In this document: piece after piece, positions 18,215 to 28,205 of the stretch
Position numbering within the stretch: the first letter of the stretch is position 1
How the letters are laid out: every line of letters begins with the position of its first letter
DNA from: Paenibacillaceae bacterium
GTDB taxonomy: Bacteria; Bacillota; Bacilli; Paenibacillales; NBRC-103111
Reading direction: 5' to 3'
NCBI GenBank assembly: GCA_029256185.1
Contig: JAQSYI010000013.1
Span: 124,001 to 188,000, forward strand
Length of the DNA: 64,000 nucleotides
The notes under the pieces: model-generated
The model's database searches: none
The model's input: only the letters and a program-made list of their open reading frames with translations
What the model was told of the DNA's origin: nothing
Translations under genes and position numbers: made by a program

Positions 18215-21200
18215 AGAACCGAATAATCAGTATGCTTCTTGTACTGTGCATGACCATTTCGCTGCTCCCCTTACAGGCACTGGCCGAGGATAAGGCACCG
18301 GAGGCGGCGGTTGTCAATCCCTTTACCGATGTGGCCGCAACGGACTGGTACTACGACAGCGTTCTGTACGCCTATCAGCACGGCCTCTTCGGCGGTACGG
18401 GCGAGAAGAGCTTTTCGCCGAACGGCACGATGACGCGTGCGATGTATGTCACTGTCATGGGGCGCATGGCGGAAATTGACTTGAGCGTGTATAACAAGGC
18501 GCCTGCATTCACCGATGTGGCAGCAGGCAGCTATTATGCGCCTTATGTTCAGTGGGCCATGGAAAAGGGAATTACATCCGGCACGGCAAGCGGCTTATTT
18601 GACCCTGACGGTTTTGTGACCCGCCAGCAAATGGCAACCTTCATTATGCGTTATTTTGATGCTTATAGCATTCCATATCCTGAACCAACCAACAGTACAC
18701 TCCCCAGGGATCTGGACCTTGCCGCCGATTGGGCCAAGGACGCGGTATTGAAGCTGTGGGCCTGCGGATTGTTTGTCGGCGACAGTGCAGGAAACTTTAA
18801 TCCTGGCAACAACGCCACTCGTGCAGAAGCGGCAACCTTTTTTATGCGCACCGCTGCGCATCTCATTCATATCGGCGCCAAGAAGGACCCAACCAAGACA
18901 GAAGAACCAACCAAGACAGAAGATCCGGCAAAGACGGAAGAAAAGACCAATGCCGACCCTGGCACCCCATCGGAAGATGGTACCAAAACTTACTCCGTCA
19001 CTTTCCAGGATGGGGAGCGCTTTGTGGACAGGCTTTCCGCTGCCGAAGGCAAGGCATTGGGCGCTGTTCCCGCAGCAGACAAAACAGCAAAGGAAAATGC
19101 CATCTTTGTGGGCTGGTTTACGGATAAAGCATTAACAACCCCATTTTATTATGACAGCCCTGTTGCCAGCAGCATGACCGTTTATGCCAAATACGCCGAT
19201 ATGCCCGGTGAAGCCTTAACCCTGACCTCCTTTGCCCAACTGGACCAAAGCCCGGATTTAAGCTTCGGGGTGGTCAAAACGGCGGAAGCTGCAGCTTCTC
19301 CCGACAATGCCTTCACACTTGTTCCCAAGGACGGCTCCGACCTCATACCGCTTCAGTGGACGGCCGATGGGGAGGTGTACACGGTCACAGCCGAGGGAGG
19401 CTACAACAAGGGCAGCTCTTACGAGCTTAACTTGGCGGACGGCTACCATTTCAAGGACAAGCCCGACTCGATTCGCACCGCGTCCTTTAGCATCAGAATG
19501 GACAAGGTGGATCATCTTCAGATGAATGATGGTATTGTCTATATCCAGGATACAGCAGCTATAGACTATACGATTGACGGTCAAACCTACGAGACGCTTA
19601 CCCCGAGCCTTATACCTGAAAACGGCGGTACATTTACCTATACAAGTGCAGGCGGCCTGCAGATCAACGACATTCTCTGCTTCTACATCACAACCAGCCC
19701 TAAGGACAGGGACTATATCAGCACGAGCTATAACGACGACCCTGAGGTCTATGCCAAGGTGGAGAGTATTGCCGGCACAACGGTTACCTTCGGCGCGCTG
19801 GACGAGGATGATCGGACGGCCCTGTATAAGGTGCCGGACAACTTCCCTATTTTCGTTTCCACGCTTCCTTCAGGCGATACAGGCACGGTTAATATCAGTG
19901 GTTTGGATACGGACACATATGCACTTATTATGGGCGCGGATGGAACGCTTGATTATGCCCGGGAAAATCTTAATGCAGGTGACTTTATATCTCTTTATGT
20001 TTCATCAGACAGCGTAACAGGCGAAGATGCGGTCTATTTCGGAGAGGTCACTGACTACGACAAAGCAAGCGGCGACATTATCTACAAGAAAACCACTGCA
20101 CAAGCAATTGAAAATTCCATGGATCTCTACATCTCGCCGGAAATAAGCGGTGACGATTTAATCACGCCTGAAGAAAAGGCTGCAATTGAAAATCAGCTTT
20201 TCACCCAAGTCCAGGCCAGCAACTTTGCTGAGGATGCAGCATTTATGCTGGCAGATATGGCAACCGGCACCGACGGCTTTCGTCATATGGACAGCGTACA
20301 AAGTGTATTTTTCAAGGATGAAAATGGAAAGCCCCTCTCTGAGGAAGAAATTGCGCTGCTCAACTTAGGGGGCTCATTCGAGCTTACCGACGATATTAAG
20401 CTAACTGTTGAGCTTGTAACCAGCGGGGACCAACTCCACTTTAGCAACGGCGTGCAGCTTGCCATTGGCATTGATGCGGCCTTTAAGGTAGAGACGGCCG
20501 ACGGAGGCAATATCGTGATCGAGCTCTCAGCCGTCTTTGTGGAAGAGGTTGAGCTCGGGATCAATGTCAAGGGCGATCTTGTCTGGAAAAAGGTTTTGGG
20601 CTTTATTCCAGTTCCAATCGGTGTTACTGTAAGTGCCGCTGTAGACATCAAGAACTTCACAGCCGTGTCCTTCCAAGTAAACATCTATACCGTAGCGGCA
20701 GAAGATGAGCCCTTTTGGGAAAAGCTCAAAGGCTTGCTTGCCGACAGCGAGGTTGGCAAGCTATTGGATCAAATTGAAGAGGTACAGAATAAAATCGACC
20801 AGGCTAAGGGCACAGCTGAGCAGCTTAAGGGCTACGCGCAGGATTTGGAGGCTCTGTGGGGAGCCATGCCCGAGGATGGAACCAGCAAAGAGGAATGGGC
20901 GGAGCTTGGAAAAACGCTGGGCAAAACCAATATCACCAAAGACCTGATGGATATGTTGAACCTCACCACCGAAACCAGCCTGGAAGCGGGAATCTATGCC
21001 AAATCCATGCAGGATTTGATGGAGAAGTACAGCGAAATGCTCCGGAAGGAAACCGACTGGGTTAAGCTTGTGGATCATCAGATGTTCGGAAAAGAGATGT
21101 GCTTTTATGGCATTGCCATCAATGCGCATGTAAACTTTGTTGTGCGCGCCGACATTAACATCGCTATGGGCACAAGCCTTGAATATGAAGTGGGCAAGCG

Positions 21201-24200
21201 CTATACCTTCTGGTTCAAGGTTGGACTGTTCAAGCCTAAGGCAGGCAGCGAAACCATGGATTTGCTGGACGAACGCTTTGCCTTCCAGTTCTATGTCATG
21301 GGCAAAATGGGCATCAAAATGGGTGTTGCCGCAACGATTGAAGTAGGCATAGGCTCAACCGAGCTTGCCTCCATCGGCATTACGGCCGAGCTTGGACCTT
21401 ATATCAAACTATACGGCTTCTTCATTTACGAATATGAAAAAACGAAACCGGCAAACACCGGAAAATGGCTTTACGAAGAGCGTATGGCAGGCGCCCTATA
21501 CCTGGAATTTGGACTTTATTTCATTTTAACCTTTGATGCCCAGGCACTCGGCGGCCTCTTTGAATACAGCCACGACTTCTTCAACACAGAAATACCGTTG
21601 TTGAAGGCAGGTGAAAAAAGGTATCCGTATGCCTTTGCCTATGAGCCGCAGAATGGCGAGCAGGTGCGTATCGCAGATGAGGATAACAACGGCACCAACG
21701 GAATTACCATGAACCTGCCCGATAGTCTCCGCGCCCTCTCTTATGTGGATTTGGATACCGGCGTGTTGGGGAGCGAGCCTTATGATTATAATAAGTATAA
21801 TGTAACATTCTCCAATCCCAATTTCTCTATGGACAAAACCGGCAAAATCTTCGTCAACGTGCCCAAGGGTGTACAGTATATGGAATCGGATGTCACCTTC
21901 ACCTGGCTCTATGGCAAGCTTGCCTTCAGCCAATATGATATGACGGTGACCATTCCTCTCGTGTGGACGAATCTTAATACGGCCGAGCTAAATGAATATT
22001 TCACCGCCAGTGTAAGAGTGGGCAACGACCATGATGGCTATCAAACCATTTGGAGCAAGCGGATCAAGAAAAATCAGGAATTTGACCTGCCAACCATGGA
22101 GGCAGTGAAAAAGCTGATCAATTATGGAAGCTATGACAACGGCAGCGGCGTCAATATGAAGTACGAAAGCTTCTCAGACTATGGAAGTCAAGCTGCGACG
22201 GGGCTTAGAATCTATGATGACAAGGTGTATGATATTGTCGCAGCCTTCAAGGACTACAGCGTTACCGTCAGCGGCATAGAGCAGCCGGACGGCACAAAAA
22301 CAAGCAAAACCTACACGACACAATATGGCAAAGCCTTTGACTTTACCGACCTTGCCGGAACAGGCACAAACAAGCCGTCTGATATTCCCGAGGACGCGGC
22401 ATTCACCAGGTTTGCTGCAGTGGCTGCCGGCAAGGAGCAGGGGGATATAGGGAATGGGGAAATAGCCGCCTATGACCTGACAGCACCTGTAGAGGGGAAA
22501 TTCGCCATTGCCCTCGCCGCAGACAAGGTAAATCCGGTGGCAAGCTATGTGGACGATTCTGTGCTGGCAACCTTCCAATTTAACGGCATTGAATATGATG
22601 ATGTCATCCAGAAGCTGAAAAAGGGCACAGAGCCCAACCTTGCCGCAATCGAAGAAATCGTATCGGGACAAGGGTTGGCAGTTACAGATATCTCTCCTGC
22701 ATTTGGCAAGCTATTTACAAACACGATCCTCACTGTGACCTGCGAGCAGACGACAGGGAAAATGTTCACCCTATCCTTTGAGGAAAACGGCGGCAATGAG
22801 GTGACTGATCTTACCAAGGAGGAGGGCAGTCTGATCGGCGTGCTTCCCGCACCGGTGAAGCTGGGCTACATCTTTGCCGGCTGGTATGCTGACGCAGACC
22901 TTGCCACAGCGTTTGGGACAAGCAAAATGCCTTCTGAAAGCATTACCTTGTATGCAAAATGGACGGCGGCCAGCTACACCGTAACACTGAACGCAACTGG
23001 CGGCACCTTCGGTAAGGATGAGTCCGTAAGAGTCATCAGCGCTACCTACGGCAACCCTTATGGAGATCAGCTTGCATCACCAGCCTTCAGCGGCAAGTAC
23101 TTTTCCGGCTGGTTTACCGAGCTTCAAGGGGGCACAAAGGTTAAGGCGGATACCAAAGTGAAAACGTCGGACCATCATACTCTCTACGCCCAGTGGAATG
23201 ATTTACAAACCGTTAGCGATGCGGTTTACAGCTTTACACCCGTAACCACGACCTATGCCAAGGGCATTACAGTACCTGCAAGCTATCACAAGAGTGAGGA
23301 CTATGCAGAGGTCGATGGCTTTACCTTTGAGTATCGCAAGCAGGGTGATCCCAATGCCATCATCGACATTCCCGTTGATGCAGGTGTCTATGACCTGGTC
23401 ATAAAAAGGGCGAAGGATGACACCTATGCCCAATTCGAGGATAGACACGAGGGTGTTGTCATTATTAACAAGGCAGTAAGGACGCTGGACAGCGTACCGC
23501 TTGAAGCGAACAGAACCGGCTACACCTTCCTGGATTTGAGGCCTGCGGATAATGCCATTGACGATTTAAGCGACAAGGCGGCATTCACCTATAAGGCTGT
23601 CAAGACAGTCGGCGGATTGCTCCTTCCCGGCGAGACCGGAAGCAGCAACTCTAGAGAAAGCTATATTGGCGGGCTCTTGCCTGATGCCGCCTACTATATC
23701 ACTATAAAGGTTACAGATGACCCCAACTATGAGGACGCAGCCTCTAATAAGGGGGTTGATATGTCCACTTTGGCAGCGCCAACCACCTCATGGGGAGATC
23801 ATACCGAGGCTTTTGCTGTGACGGACGGCAAGGCAACTATCACGACCGCTGGGCAGCTTGCTTACCTTGCCAAGCAGGTCAACAGCGGTACAACCTACAG
23901 GGGTGTCACCATTACACTGGTAAATGACATTGACTTGACGGGCCACAGGTGGGTGCCGATTGGCAGAGGCGGTTTAAATCTTTTTAAAGGCATCTTTGAC
24001 GGCGGTAATAGAATCATCAGCGGGCTGTATTATGCCGAGCTTGATAATGCCGTCGGACTATTTGGCGGTACAAACGGCGCAACGATACGAAATGTAAGGT
24101 TTGAAGAGTCGTATATAAAAGGATTAAATTCGGTAGGCGGTATTGTTGGATATGCGGATTCCGGCACTTTCATTCAAAATTGCAGCAATGGTGCAACTAT

Positions 24201-24915
24201 TGTGGGCAGCTATGCTGTCGGCGGTATCGCAGGGTACCAGGGAGGCGCTGCAACGATTGACAACTGCGTCAACTACGGCAGCATTAGTGGAGAGACGAAT
24301 ACCGGTGGAATTGCCGGTTATTCCAGTACGGCAAAAAATAATATGAACATTATGAACTGCGTAAACTATGGTTCTGTAACAGGCTTAGCAACAGGAAAAG
24401 ATCAGTACCACACGGGTGGAATTTCAGGCTTCCAGTCGACGGGGATACTCCTGAACAGTGCAAACTTCGGTTCTGTCACAGGTGTTGCGGCAGTAGGCGG
24501 TGTGATTGGCCAGAATGATGGTAAAAATGCCCAGGTTCTAAACAGCTTTACCGTTGGTACAGTCAAGGGAACCGGTAACTATGTGGGAGCAGTGGTCGGC
24601 AGAAATGAAGGCGATGACGGTGACATATTCCAAAGCTACTATCTGGCGGGCTCTGCAACACGCAACGGAGCAAGCCGCAACGCTGCCGGAACTGAAAAAG
24701 GCTCGCTTGCCGATGGTGCGAAAGGTACACAGACCGCTTCCTTTACCTCGCCGGAAGCTGCCTTGAGCAGAGACTGCGGCTACGGAGCGACAAATCTTAA
24801 GAATGCCCTTAACCGTTGGGTAACGGATGCTCCTCAAGGCAGTGGTCAAGGCGCAAGCGAATGGGTTAGCAATGCAAACGGCTATCCGGTTCCGGCAGGG
24901 CTGCCGCAAAGATAA
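18211..24915 (+). CDS. Giant SLH / InlB-repeat / GLUG-repeat surface protein
   Basis: 2234 residues. A signal peptide (about 1-26) is followed by three N-terminal SLH motifs (about 36-222), a KTEEPTKTEDPAKTE linker, an InlB-like repeat (about 258-330), a very long central region without a family I recognise, two further InlB-type repeats (about 1516-1587 and 1588-1663; GYIFAGWYADADLA, GKYFSGWFTEL), and at the C-terminus a GLUG-motif beta-helix (about 1970-2136; repeats of VGGIxGY...NCxNxGxxxG). InlB and GLUG repeats are common in adhesins and other long surface proteins. The N-terminal SLH position leaves the rest projecting outward. The start overlaps the lemA stop. The reading frame is intact throughout. 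Confidence 0.9.
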   Translation: MKNRIISMLLVLCMTISLLPLQALAEDKAPEAAVVNPFTDVAATDWYYDSVLYAYQHGLFGGTGEKSFSPNGTMTRAMYVTVMGRMAEIDLSVYNKAPAFTDVAAGSYYAPYVQWAMEKGITSGTASGLFDPDGFVTRQQMATFIMRYFDAYSIPYPEPTNSTLPRDLDLAADWAKDAVLKLWACGLFVGDSAGNFNPGNNATRAEAATFFMRTAAHLIHIGAKKDPTKTEEPTKTEDPAKTEEKTNADPGTPSEDGTKTYSVTFQDGERFVDRLSAAEGKALGAVPAADKTAKENAIFVGWFTDKALTTPFYYDSPVASSMTVYAKYADMPGEALTLTSFAQLDQSPDLSFGVVKTAEAAASPDNAFTLVPKDGSDLIPLQWTADGEVYTVTAEGGYNKGSSYELNLADGYHFKDKPDSIRTASFSIRMDKVDHLQMNDGIVYIQDTAAIDYTIDGQTYETLTPSLIPENGGTFTYTSAGGLQINDILCFYITTSPKDRDYISTSYNDDPEVYAKVESIAGTTVTFGALDEDDRTALYKVPDNFPIFVSTLPSGDTGTVNISGLDTDTYALIMGADGTLDYARENLNAGDFISLYVSSDSVTGEDAVYFGEVTDYDKASGDIIYKKTTAQAIENSMDLYISPEISGDDLITPEEKAAIENQLFTQVQASNFAEDAAFMLADMATGTDGFRHMDSVQSVFFKDENGKPLSEEEIALLNLGGSFELTDDIKLTVELVTSGDQLHFSNGVQLAIGIDAAFKVETADGGNIVIELSAVFVEEVELGINVKGDLVWKKVLGFIPVPIGVTVSAAVDIKNFTAVSFQVNIYTVAAEDEPFWEKLKGLLADSEVGKLLDQIEEVQNKIDQAKGTAEQLKGYAQDLEALWGAMPEDGTSKEEWAELGKTLGKTNITKDLMDMLNLTTETSLEAGIYAKSMQDLMEKYSEMLRKETDWVKLVDHQMFGKEMCFYGIAINAHVNFVVRADINIAMGTSLEYEVGKRYTFWFKVGLFKPKAGSETMDLLDERFAFQFYVMGKMGIKMGVAATIEVGIGSTELASIGITAELGPYIKLYGFFIYEYEKTKPANTGKWLYEERMAGALYLEFGLYFILTFDAQALGGLFEYSHDFFNTEIPLLKAGEKRYPYAFAYEPQNGEQVRIADEDNNGTNGITMNLPDSLRALSYVDLDTGVLGSEPYDYNKYNVTFSNPNFSMDKTGKIFVNVPKGVQYMESDVTFTWLYGKLAFSQYDMTVTIPLVWTNLNTAELNEYFTASVRVGNDHDGYQTIWSKRIKKNQEFDLPTMEAVKKLINYGSYDNGSGVNMKYESFSDYGSQAATGLRIYDDKVYDIVAAFKDYSVTVSGIEQPDGTKTSKTYTTQYGKAFDFTDLAGTGTNKPSDIPEDAAFTRFAAVAAGKEQGDIGNGEIAAYDLTAPVEGKFAIALAADKVNPVASYVDDSVLATFQFNGIEYDDVIQKLKKGTEPNLAAIEEIVSGQGLAVTDISPAFGKLFTNTILTVTCEQTTGKMFTLSFEENGGNEVTDLTKEEGSLIGVLPAPVKLGYIFAGWYADADLATAFGTSKMPSESITLYAKWTAASYTVTLNATGGTFGKDESVRVISATYGNPYGDQLASPAFSGKYFSGWFTELQGGTKVKADTKVKTSDHHTLYAQWNDLQTVSDAVYSFTPVTTTYAKGITVPASYHKSEDYAEVDGFTFEYRKQGDPNAIIDIPVDAGVYDLVIKRAKDDTYAQFEDRHEGVVIINKAVRTLDSVPLEANRTGYTFLDLRPADNAIDDLSDKAAFTYKAVKTVGGLLLPGETGSSNSRESYIGGLLPDAAYYITIKVTDDPNYEDAASNKGVDMSTLAAPTTSWGDHTEAFAVTDGKATITTAGQLAYLAKQVNSGTTYRGVTITLVNDIDLTGHRWVPIGRGGLNLFKGIFDGGNRIISGLYYAELDNAVGLFGGTNGATIRNVRFEESYIKGLNSVGGIVGYADSGTFIQNCSNGATIVGSYAVGGIAGYQGGAATIDNCVNYGSISGETNTGGIAGYSSTAKNNMNIMNCVNYGSVTGLATGKDQYHTGGISGFQSTGILLNSANFGSVTGVAAVGGVIGQNDGKNAQVLNSFTVGTVKGTGNYVGAVVGRNEGDDGDIFQSYYLAGSATRNGASRNAAGTEKGSLADGAKGTQTASFTSPEAALSRDCGYGATNLKNALNRWVTDAPQGSGQGASEWVSNANGYPVPAGLPQR

Positions 24916-25003
24916 TCAAGGAATAAGCAAAGCTGAAGGATGAGTAAAATCAAAGGGGGCTTCCTGAAAAGGGGAGGCCCTCACTTCTATGCAGGAGAGG
25001 CTT

Positions 25004-25882
25004 ATGAAAAAGTTAATTACCTTTGCGATCGTGCTGATCATGGCTGTTACCGCCTGTGGGGAGAAGGAGGTCGTCTCCTGCGGAGCAGAAAAAGACGGGA
25101 TTGTAAGAGTGGCAATCATCGACACAGGCATCTCAACCGTTGCGATAGCGTCAGAGCAGCTTCTGCCGGGCTATAATTATGTGACGAACACCACAGATAT
25201 CGACGACTCTATAGGCCATGGCACCGCCGTAGCGAGCGTGCTTCTCGGAAGCAAAGCCGCCGGTGTGACAGGCGTTGCGCCCAATGCCAGGGTGATTCCG
25301 CTGGTTGTCAAAAGCCGCGGCAAGGATGGCAAAATTGCCGCTATAGACCCCGCGGCATTGGCGCTGGTGATTCGCGATGCGGTAGATACGTATCACGCCG
25401 ATGTTATCAATATCAGCATCGGGGTGGCGCCGGGGACAGAAGAGCTTCGGGCGGCAATCGAATATGCGGAGAGGAAACGGGTTTTAATTGTCGCCTCGGT
25501 GGGAAACGGAGATATCAACGGGGAGGTCCTCTATCCGGCGGCTTACCCCGGCGTCATTGGCGTAGGCTCTGTGGATAAGGACAACCGGGTATCATCCTTT
25601 TCACAGAAAAGCGCGGCTGTCATGATCGTTGCGCCGGGGGAGGATTATTGGATGGCTTCAAGAACCGGCAAACCATATGGCGCGAAGGGAACCTCCTATG
25701 CCACCCCATTTGTCAGCGGAGCGATCGCTTTGCTGTTAGAAGCGAAGCCTGAACTGACGCCGGTCGAAATCAGAGAAATCCTATATGAGAGCGCGTTGGA
25801 TCTGTACAATGCCGGCCATGACGAGGCAAGCGGTTATGGCGCGCTGCAAATCGGCAAAGCGCTTGAATTAGCGGCGAAGTGA
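25004..25882 (+). CDS. Subtilisin-like serine protease, lipoprotein
   Basis: 292 residues from ATG 25004, which has GGAGAGG upstream; an in-frame ATG at 24989 is possible. The leader MKKLITFAIVLIMAVTAC ends in a lipobox with C18, so the enzyme should be tethered to the outer face of the membrane. The S8 triad is complete: D40 (IIDTG), H72 (GHGTAVA), S231 (GTSYATP), plus oxyanion N168. There is no inhibitory propeptide domain before the catalytic part, which is unusual for secreted subtilases. It lies 88 nt after the giant SLH gene on the same strand and may process that protein. Confidence 0.88.
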   Translation: MKKLITFAIVLIMAVTACGEKEVVSCGAEKDGIVRVAIIDTGISTVAIASEQLLPGYNYVTNTTDIDDSIGHGTAVASVLLGSKAAGVTGVAPNARVIPLVVKSRGKDGKIAAIDPAALALVIRDAVDTYHADVINISIGVAPGTEELRAAIEYAERKRVLIVASVGNGDINGEVLYPAAYPGVIGVGSVDKDNRVSSFSQKSAAVMIVAPGEDYWMASRTGKPYGAKGTSYATPFVSGAIALLLEAKPELTPVEIREILYESALDLYNAGHDEASGYGALQIGKALELAAK

Positions 25883-25994
25883 CCGCCCGCTGCCCGCTTC
25901 GATCCGCAGGGAACATCCCCCGAGCCGGGCACGGAGTGGATATCCGAACAAGCCGGGGCATAAATATCTCGGCTTATTCTTCTGTATCCGGCTA

Positions 25995-26025
25995 TTGACT
26001 CTCACGTTGCGTTATACTTTATAGT
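25995..26025 (+). promoter_or_regulatory. MerR-type promoter with 19-bp spacer
   Basis: TTGACT (25995-26000) and TATAGT (26020-26025) are separated by 19 bp, the long spacer typical of promoters that MerR-family proteins untwist. It stands 28 nt before the MerR/TipAS gene, so autoregulation is likely. A normal 17-bp reading with TTTATA as -10 is also possible. Confidence 0.5.
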
Positions 26026-26052
26026 AAATGCTGAAGGGGGCGGAACACAGCC

Positions 26053-26793
26053 ATGAAGGTCAAGGAAGTTGCGGATTTGGTGGGAATCAGCGTGCGCACG
26101 CTGCACCACTATGATGAGATCGGATTATTGACTCCGGAGGAGATAACCGATGCAGGCTACAGGCTGTACTCCGATGAGAACCTGGAGGTGCTGCAGCAGA
26201 TCCTCTTCCTGAAGGAGCTGGGCTTTCCGCTGAAGCAGATCAAGACCATGCTGGACAGTCCGGATTATGACCGGAATGAGGCGCTTGCCATGCAGCGGCG
26301 GATGCTGCTTGATAAGCGCGCCCAACTGGACCAGATGATCGCTACCCTGGATAAGACGATACTGCATAACAGAGGAGAGATTGAAATGACCAATAAAGAG
26401 AAATTTCAGGGCTTTAATTTCAGCAGCCATAACCCGTATGAACAAGAGGCCCGTGAGCGTTGGGGGGATAAAAAGGTGGATGAATCCAATGCCAAGTGGG
26501 CAGGAATGTCGGAGAAGGAGCAGCAGGACCTGGGCGCGGCCATGAACGCCATCTACTTCAAGCTGGCAGCGCTGCGCCATGGTTCTCCCGAGTCCCCGGA
26601 AGCGCAGGAGGCAATCAAGGAATGGTATGAGTTTCTGAACCGCATGGGCAGCTACTCCTTGGAGGCCTTCAGCGGCCTGGGCCAGATGTACGTGGACGAT
26701 GAGCGCTTCACCAAGAACATCGACCAGTTCGGCGAAGGCCTGGCTGTCTTTATGCGGGACGCCATGGCGTATTACGCGGCATATAACAATTAG
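26053..26793 (+). CDS. MerR family regulator with TipAS ligand domain
   Basis: 246 residues. The N-terminal MerR helix-turn-helix and wing (about 1-70: VKEVADLVGISVRTLHHYDE, AGYRLYSDENL) is followed by a dimer helix (about 75-108) and a TipAS-type helical ligand domain (about 130-245; YEQEARERWGD, YVDDERFTKNID). This is the TipAL/Mta/SkgA type, which usually binds hydrophobic drugs or peptides and activates its own gene and exporters. No exporter gene is adjacent, so the target is not clear beyond itself. Confidence 0.92.
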   Translation: MKVKEVADLVGISVRTLHHYDEIGLLTPEEITDAGYRLYSDENLEVLQQILFLKELGFPLKQIKTMLDSPDYDRNEALAMQRRMLLDKRAQLDQMIATLDKTILHNRGEIEMTNKEKFQGFNFSSHNPYEQEARERWGDKKVDESNAKWAGMSEKEQQDLGAAMNAIYFKLAALRHGSPESPEAQEAIKEWYEFLNRMGSYSLEAFSGLGQMYVDDERFTKNIDQFGEGLAVFMRDAMAYYAAYNN

Positions 26794-26884
26794 AATTGAA
26801 GTAGGCATTGTTTGAGCCCCCATCCCCATGCCATTATTGGATTATAGCAGGCGCTTGCTAAATAACCCGTAAGGTGGCCTCCGG

Positions 26885-27925
26885 ATGAAGAAGAAAAACA
26901 GGCAATTGGCGGATTGGGCTGTATCTGTAATCAAGGAACAATTCAAGGATGATGTATGCTTGCTGCTGGAACACAGAACGCTCAAGCTGGAGAAAGACCG
27001 GAATGAAACGGCATTCAGCTTCTATATTCCTGCGGCAAGCAGAGCGAATGGCCTTGCCCGCACCTTCATGATTGACGGCATTGGCTATGACCTGTTTCCC
27101 ATGTCTTGGGAACGCATGGAACGGACGGCTGATATCAAGGAGTACAATACGACCTGCCTGGCAGACGCTGAGATTCTCTATGCCAGAAGCGAGGATGACC
27201 GCCGGCGCTTTATAAGCCTGCAAGCCAGATTGCAGGCCAATCTGCAGAATCCCCACTATATGTATAACCGTGCCCTGAAGTGGTTCGATACGGTAACGGA
27301 AATTTTTCAGGAAATGCTGTTTGAAAGCAGGCTGTACAAGGTACGAGAACATGCCGGATATATCTGCGACCTTCTATCCCTCACAGTAGCATTTGTTAAT
27401 CAAACGTACTTCAAGCATGGACAGACCGGCCAAATCAATGAGCTTCAGTCCATGAAGCAGCTTCCTGCACATTTTATCAGTTTGTATGAAAGCATTGTTC
27501 GCAGCCAATCCGCCGATGAACAAAAGCGGTTATGCCATGAGATGATCGGCAGCACGAAGAGATTTCTTGCAGAACATGACAAGAACGGGACAACACAGTT
27601 CGGCAAGCCCGACTTCTCCGAGTTGGCGGCATGGTATCACGAACTGAGCTATACGTGGAGAAGAGTATACCACTGGTGCGATTCTAATGATCCGGTTAAC
27701 GCTTATATCTGGTGCTGCAGCCTGCAAGATGAGGTTGGGAAAACCGGAGCGGGATACGGCATTTCCGAGCTGGATCTGTTGAGCGCTTTTGACTCCGGGA
27801 ATCTGTCCGGCCTGCGCAAGCGGTTGGAATACGTGGAGAGGACCTTCATTGCCGCGATTGAGGCGAATGGAGCCGAGCTTGAAGCCTACAAGAGCATCGA
27901 AGATTTCCTGAAGCATAACGCTTGA
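26885..27925 (+). CDS. Uncharacterised 346-residue protein
   Basis: I do not recognise the family with confidence. The N-terminal third looks alpha/beta (ISLQARLQ precedes a long helical C-terminal two-thirds rich in W, Y and H). The lengths and helical half recall nucleotidyltransferase-associated proteins, but the GSxxxGxxxSDxD catalytic signature is not visible. No signal peptide or membrane segment. AAGGTGG lies about 8 nt before ATG 26885. It is followed at once by the small CD3324-like gene; the two look like one transcript. Confidence 0.75.
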   Translation: MKKKNRQLADWAVSVIKEQFKDDVCLLLEHRTLKLEKDRNETAFSFYIPAASRANGLARTFMIDGIGYDLFPMSWERMERTADIKEYNTTCLADAEILYARSEDDRRRFISLQARLQANLQNPHYMYNRALKWFDTVTEIFQEMLFESRLYKVREHAGYICDLLSLTVAFVNQTYFKHGQTGQINELQSMKQLPAHFISLYESIVRSQSADEQKRLCHEMIGSTKRFLAEHDKNGTTQFGKPDFSELAAWYHELSYTWRRVYHWCDSNDPVNAYIWCCSLQDEVGKTGAGYGISELDLLSAFDSGNLSGLRKRLEYVERTFIAAIEANGAELEAYKSIEDFLKHNA

Positions 27926-27943
27926 TTGCTGGAGGTGCTTACT

Positions 27944-28201
27944 TTGAAATACAAGAATGCCTCCGATGTCCTGCCGGAAAATCTGCTCAAAGAGGTCCAA
28001 AAATATGCTGCTGGCGAAACCCTGTATTTCCCGAAGGACAAGGAGCGGAAGCAATGGGGAGAGTCCTCGGGGGCAAGAGCTTTTTTTCAGCAAAGAAATG
28101 AAGAAATCCGCCAGAAACATGCTCAAAAAAACTCAGTAGAACGAATTGCCGAGGAGTATTGCCTTTCTGCCGAAACGGTCAGGAAGATTATATTCAGGTG
28201 A
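27944..28201 (+). CDS. Small HTH protein, CD3324-like family
   Basis: 85 residues starting at TTG 27944, with GGAGG 8 nt upstream (an in-frame TTG at 27926 lacks a site). The sequence has the family pattern NASDVLPENLLKEVQKY, then GETLYFPK and a C-terminal helix-turn-helix (SVERIAEEYCLSAETVRKII). These small proteins resemble the Mor activator DNA-binding part and are presumed DNA-binding. It lies 18 nt after the preceding gene and ends four bases before the convergent nuclease gene, with no terminator between them. Confidence 0.8.
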   Translation: MKYKNASDVLPENLLKEVQKYAAGETLYFPKDKERKQWGESSGARAFFQQRNEEIRQKHAQKNSVERIAEEYCLSAETVRKIIFR

Positions 28202-28205
28202 TCAT

